Source of the DNA: Ahaetulla prasina
Lineage: Eukaryota; Chordata; Lepidosauria; Squamata; Colubridae
DNA length: 64,000 nt
Assembly: GCF_028640845.1 (NCBI RefSeq)
Contig: NC_080540.1
Span: 156,448,438 to 156,512,437, forward strand
Direction of reading: 5' to 3'
Shown here one piece after another: positions 1 through 12,100 of this stretch. Made by a program: the position numbers and the translations under genes. Each line of letters starts with the position of its first letter. Within the stretch, counting starts at the first letter, position 1. Under the pieces are notes generated by a model. The model was not told where the DNA came from, did no database searches, and was given only the letters and a program-made list of their open reading frames with translations.

Positions 1-135
1 ACACGGTCATGTCTCCCATCTGGATATCCTTGAGGTCCAGGAGAACAAGCACCTGCACTCCCACTCAGCGCTGGACCACATCGGCAAGACAGAGCACGGG
101 GCCGAGACTCAAGTGGAGAGTATCACCGCCACCAG
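1..135 (+). CDS. SLC39A5: SLC39A5 exon (partial), His-rich extracellular segment
   Basis: Residues 1-44 and the first two bases of Arg45. The reading starts at base 2 inside a codon series rich in His (HGHVSH, then HLHSHS at 17-22), typical of the extracellular region of LIV-1 transporters. The exon ends AG at 134-135, followed by the donor GTGGGC. The left end and the start codon are outside the window. Confidence 0.82.
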
Positions 136-3100
136 GTGGGCATATTTTAAAGACTGGAAACATCCAGCGGGCAAAAATGGCCGCCCTGGGGAGGGCTTGT
201 CCATTCATAAAACAGCTTTCCAAGTGAGCATGGACAGTCCCCAAAGATCCATTTGTTGGAAGCAGTGGTGAAATTCAATTTTTTTTACTACCGGTTCTGT
301 GGGGGTGGTGTGGTGTGGCTTGGTGAGCATGGCTTGGTGGGCATGGCAGGGGAAGGATACTGCAAAATCCCCATTCCCTCCCCACTCCTGGGGAAAGAAT
401 ATTGCAAAATCTCCATTCCTACCCCATTCTGGGACCAACCAGAGGTGGTATTTGCCGGTTCTCCGATCTATTCAAAATTTCTGTTACCGCTTCTCCAGAA
501 CCTGTCAGAACCTGCTGAATAGCACCCCCGGTCAGAAGGTAAATAGGAGCGTTCCCCCCACACACACTCCCCGTAGCCTTTCCAGAGGATTTCAGGGTAC
601 CTTTACCTTGTTGTTCTGGGCAGGCTGGATGTACTTCCAAACAAAGCAAATCCGGACCTTGTTTGTTTGCTAAGAATACCTCTGTGGCACCCAGAGATAA
701 ATCAAGCTGATGCTAAGGGCTGGTTCTTTGTTTCCCGCTGCTATATTTATTCTCCAGGAAAGAATCTGAAGAAAATGTTAAAGTCAGGTGGGGCAGAGAC
801 CCAACCTGGCAAGTGCCAAGCGAGGTCTGTGACAAATTAGCCACCCTGGTTCTACAGCGTGAGGGAAAGATACTTCCGTCTGTACACAAAGGAAAATTGC
901 CAGCGCATATTTCCATTGAAGAATGAATTAATTAAAGCATGGTGTTTGTTACGCTCTTGATTGGCAGCTAACATCTTGCACATCTAAGCCCGAGCAAAAT
1001 AAACATATTGCTAGCCTCAGCGTTCTGATCTTGCTGAACCAGGCAACCTGCTGAAATGGGGCTGTTGAAATATTTCTTGTCTTTCAAGAAGCCGAAAGCT
1101 AGCAATGATAGGCCTGCTTCAACCACTGAAAGAGAAAAAAGGAAACGAAGCAGCAGCTCTTCTCTGTCAGCCATCAGTTCAAACAATTTGGGCTAACATT
1201 ACATTGGGAGGAGAGAGATAAATTCAAAAAAGATAGAGGTAGTCCTCATTTAGCAACCCCAACTGGAACTGGCAACTCAGTCATTAACCAAAGCAGTCAC
1301 TAAACAAAACTGCTACCGTACTTATGATCTTATTTCAGTGTTCTTTTGCTTTGCAGACCCAGTCTATAGTCTGTAAATGAGCGAACAGGTCACAAGGTTA
1401 TATTTTCATCACCATTGCTAACTGCCAAAGCTGCTGTGCCGCAGTCTAAGCGAGGACCCCATATATATTATTTGGTTAAATTTTATAATAATTAAGAAAT
1501 GTCATGAAAGGAATGCAATGCACTGATTCTGCTTTCGACTAGGAAATCCCACCCTCATTCACTAACTCTTAGTCCAAACTACCCCACAGGATTGTTGTGA
1601 GGAAAAACAGAAAGAGGGAGATTTATGTACACCCTGATGAACTCCAGGTATAAAAGTGAGGTATACATTGAAAATAATAATTATCTTCAAACCTGCAGCT
1701 TTGTGTATTTTAGTTCTATTTCTCCTTCTGATTATTCTCAGGGAGATTTAGTTAGCCTTACGGTATCAAATGGTTTCTTCACGTTTCAGTGAAATCTTTC
1801 CCTGTTGAGTTGATGATGATTTCACGTGTCCTTCAGGCCAGGATTCTCTCTGCTGGAGCCCGAACTCCATACCTCAGTGTCTCCTACCTTCCATGAGGCC
1901 AGCCATGACCTCAAGCCCAGCTTTGGGCAAGGCCGAGAGAAACCTGTCAAGGAAAAAGAGGAAAATGTTTTCATGTCTCCCCACGGACATTCTAAGCTGA
2001 ACCTTCTGGAGGGCGTCATTGCCTTGGATCATTCGGTCTTCAATCACCTGCATGAAGATGTAAGAATTGGAGATGGGTTGGAGTCATTCTCAAGATTTCC
2101 TTCCTCCCCGCATCAAGTGTAATGACCATATTGGGCTGGCAGGGAAGCAATTATGCTTTAAAGCAGGGGTCTCCAAACTTGGCAACTTAAGCCTTGTGGA
2201 CTTCAACTCCCAGAATTCCTCAGCCAGTTTTGCTTTGCTGGCTGAGGAATTCTGGGAGTTGAAATCCACAAGTCTTAAAGTTGCCAAGGTTGGAGACCCC
2301 TGCGGATGTGTTGGCGGGAGTGGGGAGATTATAAATTGTATTTTATGGACTGAAAGAAAGAAAATGAGTCAAGATTCTTTGTTTATACTGAGCACATATT
2401 TCACTTGGAAAGAACTCATATATGTGCTTGAAATGGGGCACTCACAGCTCAACACCTATGGATGGTAACCTATAGAAGACCTTCAGACTGCATCTGGTCT
2501 TCAAGCTAATTGACAGAAACTTGGTTATCACCAGCTATCCCCCAGAATAGATGGGACTTAAACCAATGCAACCAGACATCTGTTTTCAAAATCCATCCTA
2601 TAAAAACAGGTCCTATTAAAATAGGTGCCCATCCATATAGTCCAGTGGTGGGTTTCAAATTTTTTTACTACCAGTTCTGTGGGCGTGGCATGCTGGGCGT
2701 GGCATGGTTTGGTGGGTGTGGCTTGGTGGGCGTGTCAGGGGAAGGATACTGTAAAATCTCGATTCCCTCCCCAATCTAGGAGAAGGTTACTGCGAAATCT
2801 TCATTTCCTTCCAAACAGCTGGGACTTGGGAGGCAGAAAATAGATGGGGTCAGGGCCAGTCAGAATTTTTACTACCGGTTCTCCGAAAATTTCTGCTACC
2901 ACTTCTTCAGAACTGGTCAGAACCTGCTGAAACCCACCTCTGATATAGTCACATACAGACACCACCACACTCACATAGAAATTCAATGTTGCCCGACTGG
3001 TGTAGAATCCTACCTCCGCTTTTCAGGAATGATGAATTTTTCTGTAGCTCCCAGAGAAAGCACAACGTATCTCTGATTTACCACGCTACCCATTTCTGTT

Positions 3101-6100
3101 ATTGTAATTCCCTTCCCAAGCTGGGCAGTGGTTTTTTCCTTTGCTCAGGAGTGCCCCCCACAAAAAAATGGATGATGGATAATTGCAGTGGAAGTGCGTT
3201 CTTTCCTGGTTGGGGGGGGGGGGAAAGCCCATTTTAGTCCCATTACTAAATTCCACAATAAACAGCCTTCCTGGTTGTCCTTCTCTCTCCAGTGCCTCAA
3301 TGTGTCTCAGCTGCTTGTCAATTTTGGCATGAATACCGTCTCCAAAATCACCCCAGAGCAGTTCACCCTGCTGTGCCCAGCCCTGCTCTACCAGATCGAT
3401 AGCCGTGTTTGCATCCAGCACTTGGACGATGTGACTTTCGACACAGCCGGGAATTCCCTCTGGATTGGTAAGCCCTTCCGCCCTTCTCAAATCACTCCGA
3501 CTGGCACATCTCCAGTGAGGTTGGCCTGGGTGAGCAGTAGGAGGCGGAGTTAGTGATGTCATGGGAGGAGGCATGGTCAAAGCTGTCCCCTCCACTTTAC
3601 TGGTAGTCCTCAACTTACAACAGTTCATTTAGTGACTGTTCAAAATTACAACGGCACTGAAAAAAGTGACTTATGAGCAGGGGTGAAATTAAAAAATTTC
3701 CCCTACTGGTTCTGTCAGCATGGCTTGTTGGGGGAGGTCATGTGACTGGGTGAGTGTGGCCAACTCGATCGACATCACTCACATTGAGGGGCTTCTCACT
3801 GGCCTCTCCCCTCCCAGCCACTTTTTGCCGCAAATGGCAGAAAAATGGGGAGGGGAATATTCCTGCCTACCATCCTTCCCTCAGTCTGTGCTGTACTACT
3901 GGTTCGGTGAACTGATGCCTATAATCCCTAGTGGTCCACCCGAACTGTTCCGAAGCAGTAGGATTTCACCCCTGCTTATGACTATTTTTCACACTTAGGA
4001 CTGTTCCAGCATCCTTATGATCACATGATCAAAATTCAGATGCTTGGCAATTGACTCATATTTATGACCGTTGCTGTGTCCCAAGGTCACATGATCACCT
4101 TTTCCAACCTTCTGACAATCAAAGTCAATGGGGAAGCCAGATTCACTTTAACAACCGTGTCACTGTTGTGACCTAGGCTTTCTGACTCATTACAAGACAC
4201 AATTAGTCCCAAATAAACCAATTTTATTGTAACAGCTGAGAATTACGTTCATTCCCAGCTGAGTCCCAATTAGTTGCAAAACAAGTCCTTCGGAAGAAGT
4301 CCTTTGGGATAATTACCAACCTTTATCTTCTTTGACATCCTGCCAAAGGCGTTACTTGGCAAAGCCCCATGAAGTTCAGAAACAAACAAGAGACGCCGAC
4401 TGGAAACAGAGTTAGCAATGTTGCTTTCCTGCAAAAAGGGCCAAGTGCCTCTGTTTCTCTTTTAAGCCTTATGGGAGGGGCCAATCATCTCCTGGCCTTA
4501 CTCCCGAGTCGTCCCTTTTGCTTTAGCTGCTCTTGCCTTCTGGCAGCTCTGCGCATGCGTGCACTAAGAACATGCTCCTCCTGTTCTTCTGCCTCTCTGC
4601 TGTCTGACTCTGGGGGCTCCGGAGTCCGCGCATCACTCCCAGATGTCCCTGGCCCCATCTCTGCCTCTGATGCAGAGCCCTTGACTGGGCCTTCCCCAGA
4701 CTCTAGGACTGGCCCATGTTCCTCCCCAGCCTCCTCACTGTCTGACTCCGCTGCTAGTGACAACAGTCACTAACTTAACAAATGCGATGATTCGCTTAAC
4801 AACTATGGCAAGAAAGGCAGTAAAATGGGGCAAATGTCTCACTTAGCAACAGAAATTTTGGGCTCAGTTTTGGTCGTAAATTGAAGACTACCTGTAGAGC
4901 TTGAAAAGGGAGTAGGAGGTGCAGGGGGAAGCAAAATGTTTCCAGGCCCAGCCTTGAAGACGCATTCATTTTGGGTGCCTCAATCAATGGATTTTGGTGA
5001 TGTGATTTTTGAGGGAGGGTGTTTATTACTGTTTATAGTTTGGGGAATGTGTGAGGTAGCAGTTGGTTTCCTACTTCCACATCTACCTTTAATTTATCAA
5101 AAGGAGTAGCTGAAAATTCTGGATGTGGCAAATTGTAAATTGGGTGCTGTGGCGGGGGTCACGTCAGGGGGTGGTCAGTTACCCAACCTCATCAAAACAA
5201 TATATTTTGTTAGAAAAATAAACAAAATAAGTGTAGACATGGCAGAAGGTTCAATTTATAAATATAAGCTGCTATATAAATGCAGTAGCAATGTTAGTTT
5301 TGTGCTCTTATTTCTCCTCCCTCCTTTTCCCTAGACAACTCCCTCAGTCATTCAGCGTGGCTTCCTTACAGCATTCAGTTCTTTCCTTCTTTTTTTTTTT
5401 TACCATTCTCTCTAGTCTTGTGAAGAATTCCACATTTCTTCTGTAAATCCACACTGCTGCATACTTATTTAAAATATGTAAAACAATATTGTGAAATTCA
5501 AATTTTTTTACTACCAGTTCTGTGGGCGTGGCTTGGTGGGCGTGATGTGCTGTGGCTTGGTGAGTGTGGCAGGGGAAGGTAACTGCAAACTCTCCATTCC
5601 CACCCCACTCTGGGGACAGCCAGAGGTGGTATTTATCGGTTCTCCGAACTACTCAAAATTTCTGCTACCGGTTCTCCAGAACCTGTCAGAACCTGCTGGA
5701 TTTCACCCCTGTTCCACATGTTCCCTTCAAGGTCACTCAAATTGTTCCTCAGATAATCCTTATTAAATATAAGAGAAAATATCTTCCAAAATCATACTCA
5801 AGTCTCAATTTGCCTGAGTCTTTATTCATTGTTTCTTGATTCAACTTTTCTTTCAGCAAATTGGCTTTTTCCCAACATCCTGTGCCTCCAACCTATTTTC
5901 TAGGAGTTATTTTAAGAAGATATATAATTGCGTTTGCCTTCATTACTCTCTTGTGAAGAAACTATTCATTGCAATCTGTAGAGAGAAAGTATTCTAGTCC
6001 TTCCATCCCAGGAAAGTGTAGCTAATAGGGACACCACTGTGTGCAACTTGCTAGTTGTGTTTCTTATTCCTGTCACTCTCTATGCTTTCCACAGGCCTGG

Positions 6101-9100
6101 GCTGGGGATTTTTGGCTATCACCCTAACCAGCTTGCCTTCAGCACTGGCCATCATCTTGGTGCCCCTATTCAGTCGAGAAATCTTCCAGTTCCTCCTGAC
6201 TTTTCTGGTGGCGTTGGCTGTAGGGACATTATGTGGGGACGCTTTGCTGCACCTTTGGCCACATGTATGTACCACCCCTCTTTCTTCCATTTGGGGTACA
6301 ATTGTCCAGAGGTAAGTAGGTACCACCCAACCATCTCAACCTTGTACAGGGAAGCCCACCTAAGACGTTGGGATTCTGCCCTCTTCACATCATTCTCATC
6401 AATACTTTGTCCTCTTTGATCCCATTGTTTTTAATGAGGCATGTCCCACGTTTCAACTCAGTGAATACTCCTCAGGACTTGCTGGTTTGCCTCCCTTTTA
6501 GTTGTTTTCTTGAAAACAGGATTTCTCATCATTAATGCGTTAATGATGAGTTAAACTCAGCGGAGTTAAACTCAGAGGGACTTGCACTTGCTCCCAGGTG
6601 AATAGGGTCAAAGAATCAAAATTGAACTCCTGTCATGTTTCCATGAAGAACAAATGGGGGGATTTTTGCTCAGATCTTTCCAGTCCTATTTTAAAGTGGT
6701 TTAAAAGGATTAATCTCTGCTCTGAATTCTTCCTTTCTCTGCTCAGAACAATTGTTTTTATTCAGGCACAAGTGGGCTCCCATGGCTTGCTGTCCTCGGA
6801 AGACGATGGCATTCTGAAGGGTCTATGTGTCCTAGGAGGCATTTACTTTCTCTTCCTCACTGAGAATCTCATGGGAACCCTCAACCAAATTCGTGCAAGG
6901 AGGGTAAGAAGTGCACTGGATTATAACACTCCTCAGGGCAGGAAAAGACATGTGTTATTCATATACATATGCCTAATCTAAGTCAAACAAACAAAAATGT
7001 CTTATATGATGGGGGTCAGCAACCCGCAGCTCTGGAGGCCACCTGGTACCAAGCTGTGGCCCATTGGGAATCAGGCCATGCAGGTGGCGGATGAGCATAT
7101 AAAACTCCATTTGTACAAGCAGTGGGCATGCGGACTCAGCTCCATTTGCACAATGGTGCCTGCCGCTTGCACAAATAGAACTTTGCACGTGAGCCCGCCT
7201 GCTGCTTGCGTGGAACCATCCCTCTCTCCCCCACCACTGCTGCCGTCACCACTACCAATCCACAGAGCCAGAACGGTTGGGGACCATTGCACTAGCGTGG
7301 GTGTTGGCAACATGCAACTCCAGAGCTGCATGCAGCTCTTTCATCCCTCTGCTGCAGCTCCCTGTCGCTGGTTGGTGCCACAATTTTGAGAGGAGCTTCC
7401 GGTTTGGGGGGGGAGGGAATAAAGCATGGCGTGCCAGGAGGAGACTCTATGGCAAGAGCCGGGTTTTCCGATCAGCTCCACAATTGATAGGGCTTTTGGT
7501 TAGGACAGGTAGAGGAAAAAGGACACGGTACTAGGAGGAGACTCAATGGTAGGGAAACTGGACTTCCTGTCAGTTCCAGAATTGAACGGGGGGCTTCCAG
7601 TTGGGACCTTTGTGGCTCTTTGGGGGTTTAAGGTTGCTGACCGCTGCCCTAGAACAAGAAAAGGCATCTCTGAACTATGGCCATGTTATTTGTTTAAATA
7701 AAACAAGATGACTAGAGAGTGGGGCTAATCATAGAGGACAGGCAGCATCTGTTGTAGGGCCTAGTCCAGAATCTCTAAAATGATCAATTGCCATCAAGTA
7801 CAATCAATGTTAAAAGCATCTCTGAACTATGGCCATGTTCCCTCCACTACAAGGAGACGATACCCTCTGGCATGATTAGGGCGGGGTTCAAATCTCAACA
7901 TGCTTTTTAAAAAAAGTTTTGCTTTTTCTGGATAGAAACGTGCGGCTAGAAAGCAACCGGAGCAATCGTCTACTAAGGTGGATGAGAATGACGCAGAGAG
8001 GACTTTGCATAGTGAGTTGTAAATTACTTAGTACAGTACGTCAAATCCATATTAGTATTTTGCTATGCTTTACATTCTATTTTAGCAGGGAAGATGTGTG
8101 TCTCCTAGAAATCTGGTTTCAAAGGAATTTATGTGCCATGATTCAATGATTATACACCTTTGAGCCCACTTGAATAAATGCATTTTAAATATATAAAAAT
8201 ATGTATTTGAGTGGCAGCTCTTTTCTAAGACTTCTTTCTTTCTTTTGTCCAGCTATTGGATAGATACGCTGTTTCCCCCAAAATAAGACATCCCCTGATA
8301 ATAAACCCAATCGGGCTTTTGAGCACATGGCAATAAGGCCAAATGCTTATTTCAGGGTTCAAAAAAATATAAGACGGGGTCTTATTTTCGGGAAAACACA
8401 GTAGCTGAAAATTGTCTCAGCGATCAGTATCTAGCTGATACTACTTGTCCCTTCAAAATTGTGATTCAGTTCTACATTTAGCTGACAAGATGTACATGAC
8501 AAGAAGCTGTTAGTTTTAGATAAAGTTGCCTGGAATTGTGAGATGGGCAGTAAATAAATCTGATAAACAAAAAGCTAAATAAGTAAAGAGGTGGCATGTG
8601 AAAAAAAAGAGCCTGTGGGGTTTTTTAAATAGGGAATTTTTAAGGGGTGGGAGGGTAAGGTCGGGTAATGGGGGTAGCCCGTCGGGGGGGGGTTTAAAGG
8701 GGGGGAGGGGACCGCCAATCCCAGTGCATGCTCACGGCACTATTTCATCGGGTCCGAAGTCGGGGGGGAGGGGGATGTTCAGAGCGGAGTGTGTTATCCC
8801 ATCTGTACGGTAAGTGGGAGAGGCAGATATGGCGGAGGCAAGGGGTCGTATCGTTTTCTGGGAGCACGTGCTCGATGTCTTAAAGCGATCACGTGCTCCG
8901 GCCCCTTAGTCCTTACTCGTTCCCCGGATGGTCAGGATCCTCAGAGCTTGGGTCTTCGGCTGATGCTGTGCAATGCCCGTTCCGTGGTTAATAAGGCTTC
9001 CTTGATCCACGATCTTATCCAGAGGGAGTCTGCTGACTTTACGGGCATTACGGAGACCTGGTTGGGCACAGAGGGGGGTGTTCCCCTGGTTGAACTGTGC

Positions 9101-12100
9101 CCACCAGGTTTCCGTGCATTTCATCAGCCGAGGGCCCAAGGTAGGGGTGGGGGGGTGGCGGTTGTGATTAAGGAAAGCCTAGAGCCGAGGGAGTCCACTG
9201 TGTCTCAGATAGCTGGTTGTGAATCCCTCCTTGTGAAGTGGGGCCATAGGAATCAGATGGGTCTGTTGATCACGTACCTGGCTCCTTGCTGCGTGACTAC
9301 AGCCCTACCTGAGCTGCTGGAGGTGCTTGCCGGGGTGGCAGTTGAGATTCCCAGACTTTTGGTCATGGGGGATTTCAACTTGCCATCGGCCGGCTTGTCG
9401 TCAACGGTAGCTCAGGAGTTCCTGGCTTCCATGACGGCCATGGACCTGATTCAAGTAACCGATGGCTCTACACACACGGGGGGAGGCACACTAGACTTGA
9501 TTTTTATCTCTGGACAGTGGATTAATGATCTGGAATTGGGAGATTTAGTGATGGAACCGGTGTCATGGTCAGATCATTTTCTCCTTCGCCTAGACTTTCG
9601 GACCGCCGCTCACCACCACAGGGAGACGGAGCCAATGCGTTGGTTCCGTCCCAGGCGCCTGATGGACCTGAGAGGTTCCGGACGGAGCTTGGGCCGTTCC
9701 CTGAGGATCTTGCCCATGGCACGACTGAAGAACTAGTTGCGGCCTGGGAACGGGCCGCGGCTGGGGCTTTGGACCGTGTCGTGCCTTTGCAGCCTCTGAC
9801 CCGGCGTAGATCTCAATTGGCTCCTTGGTTTTCTGAGGAGCTGAGGGAGATGAAACGCCGGAGAAGACGCCTAGAGAGCACCTGGAGGTCTAGCCATTCC
9901 GAGGCTGATCGAACACTAGTGAGGTCTTTTACTAAGACCTACCTAGTGGCAATGAGGGAGGCGAAACGTTCCTACGTTTCCACCCTCATTGCATCGGCAG
10001 ATAACCGCCCAGCCGCCCTGTTCCGGGTGACTCGCTCCCTCCTTCACCAGGAGGGGCGGGATGACCCCCTACAGGGACGTGCTGAGGAGTTTAACGGTTA
10101 TCTATACGATAAAATCGTTCAGCTTCGGGATAGTTTAGACCAAAATTGCGATGATCCAAGTGGGATGGCGGAGGCACGTCTTGTTGACGTTGTCTGGGAT
10201 GAGTTTGAGACTGTGACTCTCGAGGACGTGGACAGGTTGCTGGGAAGGTTACATGCAACCACATGTTTACTGGACCCGTGTCCTTCCTGGCTGGTGCTGG
10301 CTACTCAGGAAGTGACATGAGGCTGGCTCCAGGGAATTATAAATGCTTCATTGTTGGATGGGGTTTTCCCTGCCGCCTTGAAAGAGGCGGTGGTGAGACC
10401 CCTCCTCAAGAAGCCTTCCCTGGACCCAGCTATTTTGGGTAATTATCGTCCAGTCTCCAACCTTCGCTTTGTGGCGAAGGTTGTAGAGAGTGTGGTTGCA
10501 TGGCAGCTTCCCCAGTACCTGGATGAAGCTGTCTATCTAGACCCGTTCCAGTCCGGCTTCCGGTCCGGGCACAGTACGGAGACAGCTTTGGTCGCGTTGG
10601 TGGATGACCTCTGGAGGGACAGGGACAGGGGTTGTTCCTCTGCCCTGGTCCTGTTAGATCTCTCAGCGGCTTTCGATACCATCGACCATGGTATCCTGCT
10701 GCACCGGTTGGGGGGTTTGGGAGTGGGAGGCACCGTTTATCGGTGGTTCTCCTCCTATCTCTCCGACCGGTTGCAGATGGTGTTGACAGGGGGGCAGAGG
10801 TCGACCGCGAGGCGCCTTACTTGTGGGGTGCCTCAGGGGTCGATTCTCTCACCCCTCCTGTTCAACATCTACATGAAGCCGCTGGGCGAGGTCATCAGTG
10901 GTTTCGGGGTGAGTTATCATCTGTACGCTGATGATACGCAGCTGTACTTTTCCACCCCGGACCACCCCAACGAAGCTGTCGAAGTGCTGTCCCGGTGTCT
11001 GGAAGCCGTACAGGTCTGGATGGGGAGGAACAGACTCAAGCTCAATCCCTCCAAGACGGAGTGGCTGTGGATGCCGGCACCCCGGTACAGTCAGCTGCAG
11101 CCGCAGCTGGCTGTGGGGGGCGAGTTACTGGCCCCAACGGAGAGGGTGCGCAACTTGGGTGTCCTCTTGGATGGGCGGCTGTCGTTTGATGAGCATTTGG
11201 CGACCGTCTCCAAGAGGGCCTTCCACCAAGTACGCTTGGTGCGCCAGTTGCACCCCTTCCTTGACCGGGATGCCTTATGCACGGTCACTCATGCCCTTGT
11301 CACTTCCCGCTTGGATTATTGCAATGCTCTCTACATGGGGCTGTCCTTGAAGTGCACCCGGAGGCTGCAGCTAGTCCAGAACGCAGCTGCGCGGGTAATA
11401 GTGGGAGCAACTCGTTGCTCCCATGTAACACCACTCCTGCGCAGTTTGCACTGGCTTCCTGTGGTCTTCCGGGTGCGCTTTAATATTTTGGTTACCACCT
11501 TTAAAGCACTCCATGGCTTAGGGCCCGGGTACTTACGGGACCGCCTGCTGTTACCTTTTGCCTCCCACTGACCCGTACGCTCCCACAGAGAGGGCCTTCT
11601 CAGGGTGCCATCTGCCAAACAATGTCGGCTGGCGGCCCCCAGGGGTAGGGCCTTCTCTGTTGGAGCTCCTACGCTCTGGAACAAGCTTCCCCCTGGTTTA
11701 CGTCAAGTGCCTGATCTTCGGACCTTTCGCCGTGAGCTGAAAACGCACCTATTTATTCAAGAGGAACTGGCCTAAAATTTTATAGGGGTTATTTATATTT
11801 TAATGTTTTAAATTGTTTTAAATTCGGCCACCTTAATAATATGTTTGTTTTAATTTCTTTTAATATTTATACTGTGATTTTTACTTGGCTGTACACCGCC
11901 CTGAGTCCTTCGGGAGAAGGGCGGTATAAAAATCGAATAAAATAAATAAAATAAATAAATAGTTAGGTTTGAGGAAGCTTTTAGAAGCTAATCTGTTAAT
12001 TCAAAGACATACAGCAAGGAACAAAAATAAATATATTTAGAACTGAGTGAAGAAACAAAAATGAATTTGTAACACAAAGACACTAGTAGGTAATATGTTT

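Larger units (their letters stand above)
136..1836 (+). other. SLC39A5 intron
   Basis: Intron between the first two exons in the window. It holds a hAT-type MITE (263-530) and a degraded MITE (about 1238-1463). The remainder is anonymous, mostly AT-rich, with no supported ORF. Confidence 0.75.
3600..4894. mobile_element. TA-flanked MITE (GTAGTCCTCAACTT family) split by two insertions
   Basis: Outer ends CTGGTAGTCCTCAACTTAC and GAAGACTACCTG, each flanked by TA. The MITE sequence stops at 3677, resumes at 3975, stops again at 4163 and resumes at 4766. The gaps are filled by a hAT MITE and a solo LTR. Its intact relative is at 53720-54106. Confidence 0.85.

Noticed and set aside
2067..2468. 133-codon ORF following an SLC39A5 exon
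   Set aside because: Reads through the donor at 2060 into a palindromic MITE; intron retention is possible but not supported.
4485..4763. 92-codon acidic Ser/Glu-rich ORF on the - strand
   Set aside because: Lies wholly inside the solo LTR, has no homologue I recognise, and its composition follows GC-rich repeat sequence.
10632..11350. Overlapping long ORFs in alternative frames of the LINE
   Set aside because: Shadows of the reverse transcriptase frame, due to GC-rich codon usage.
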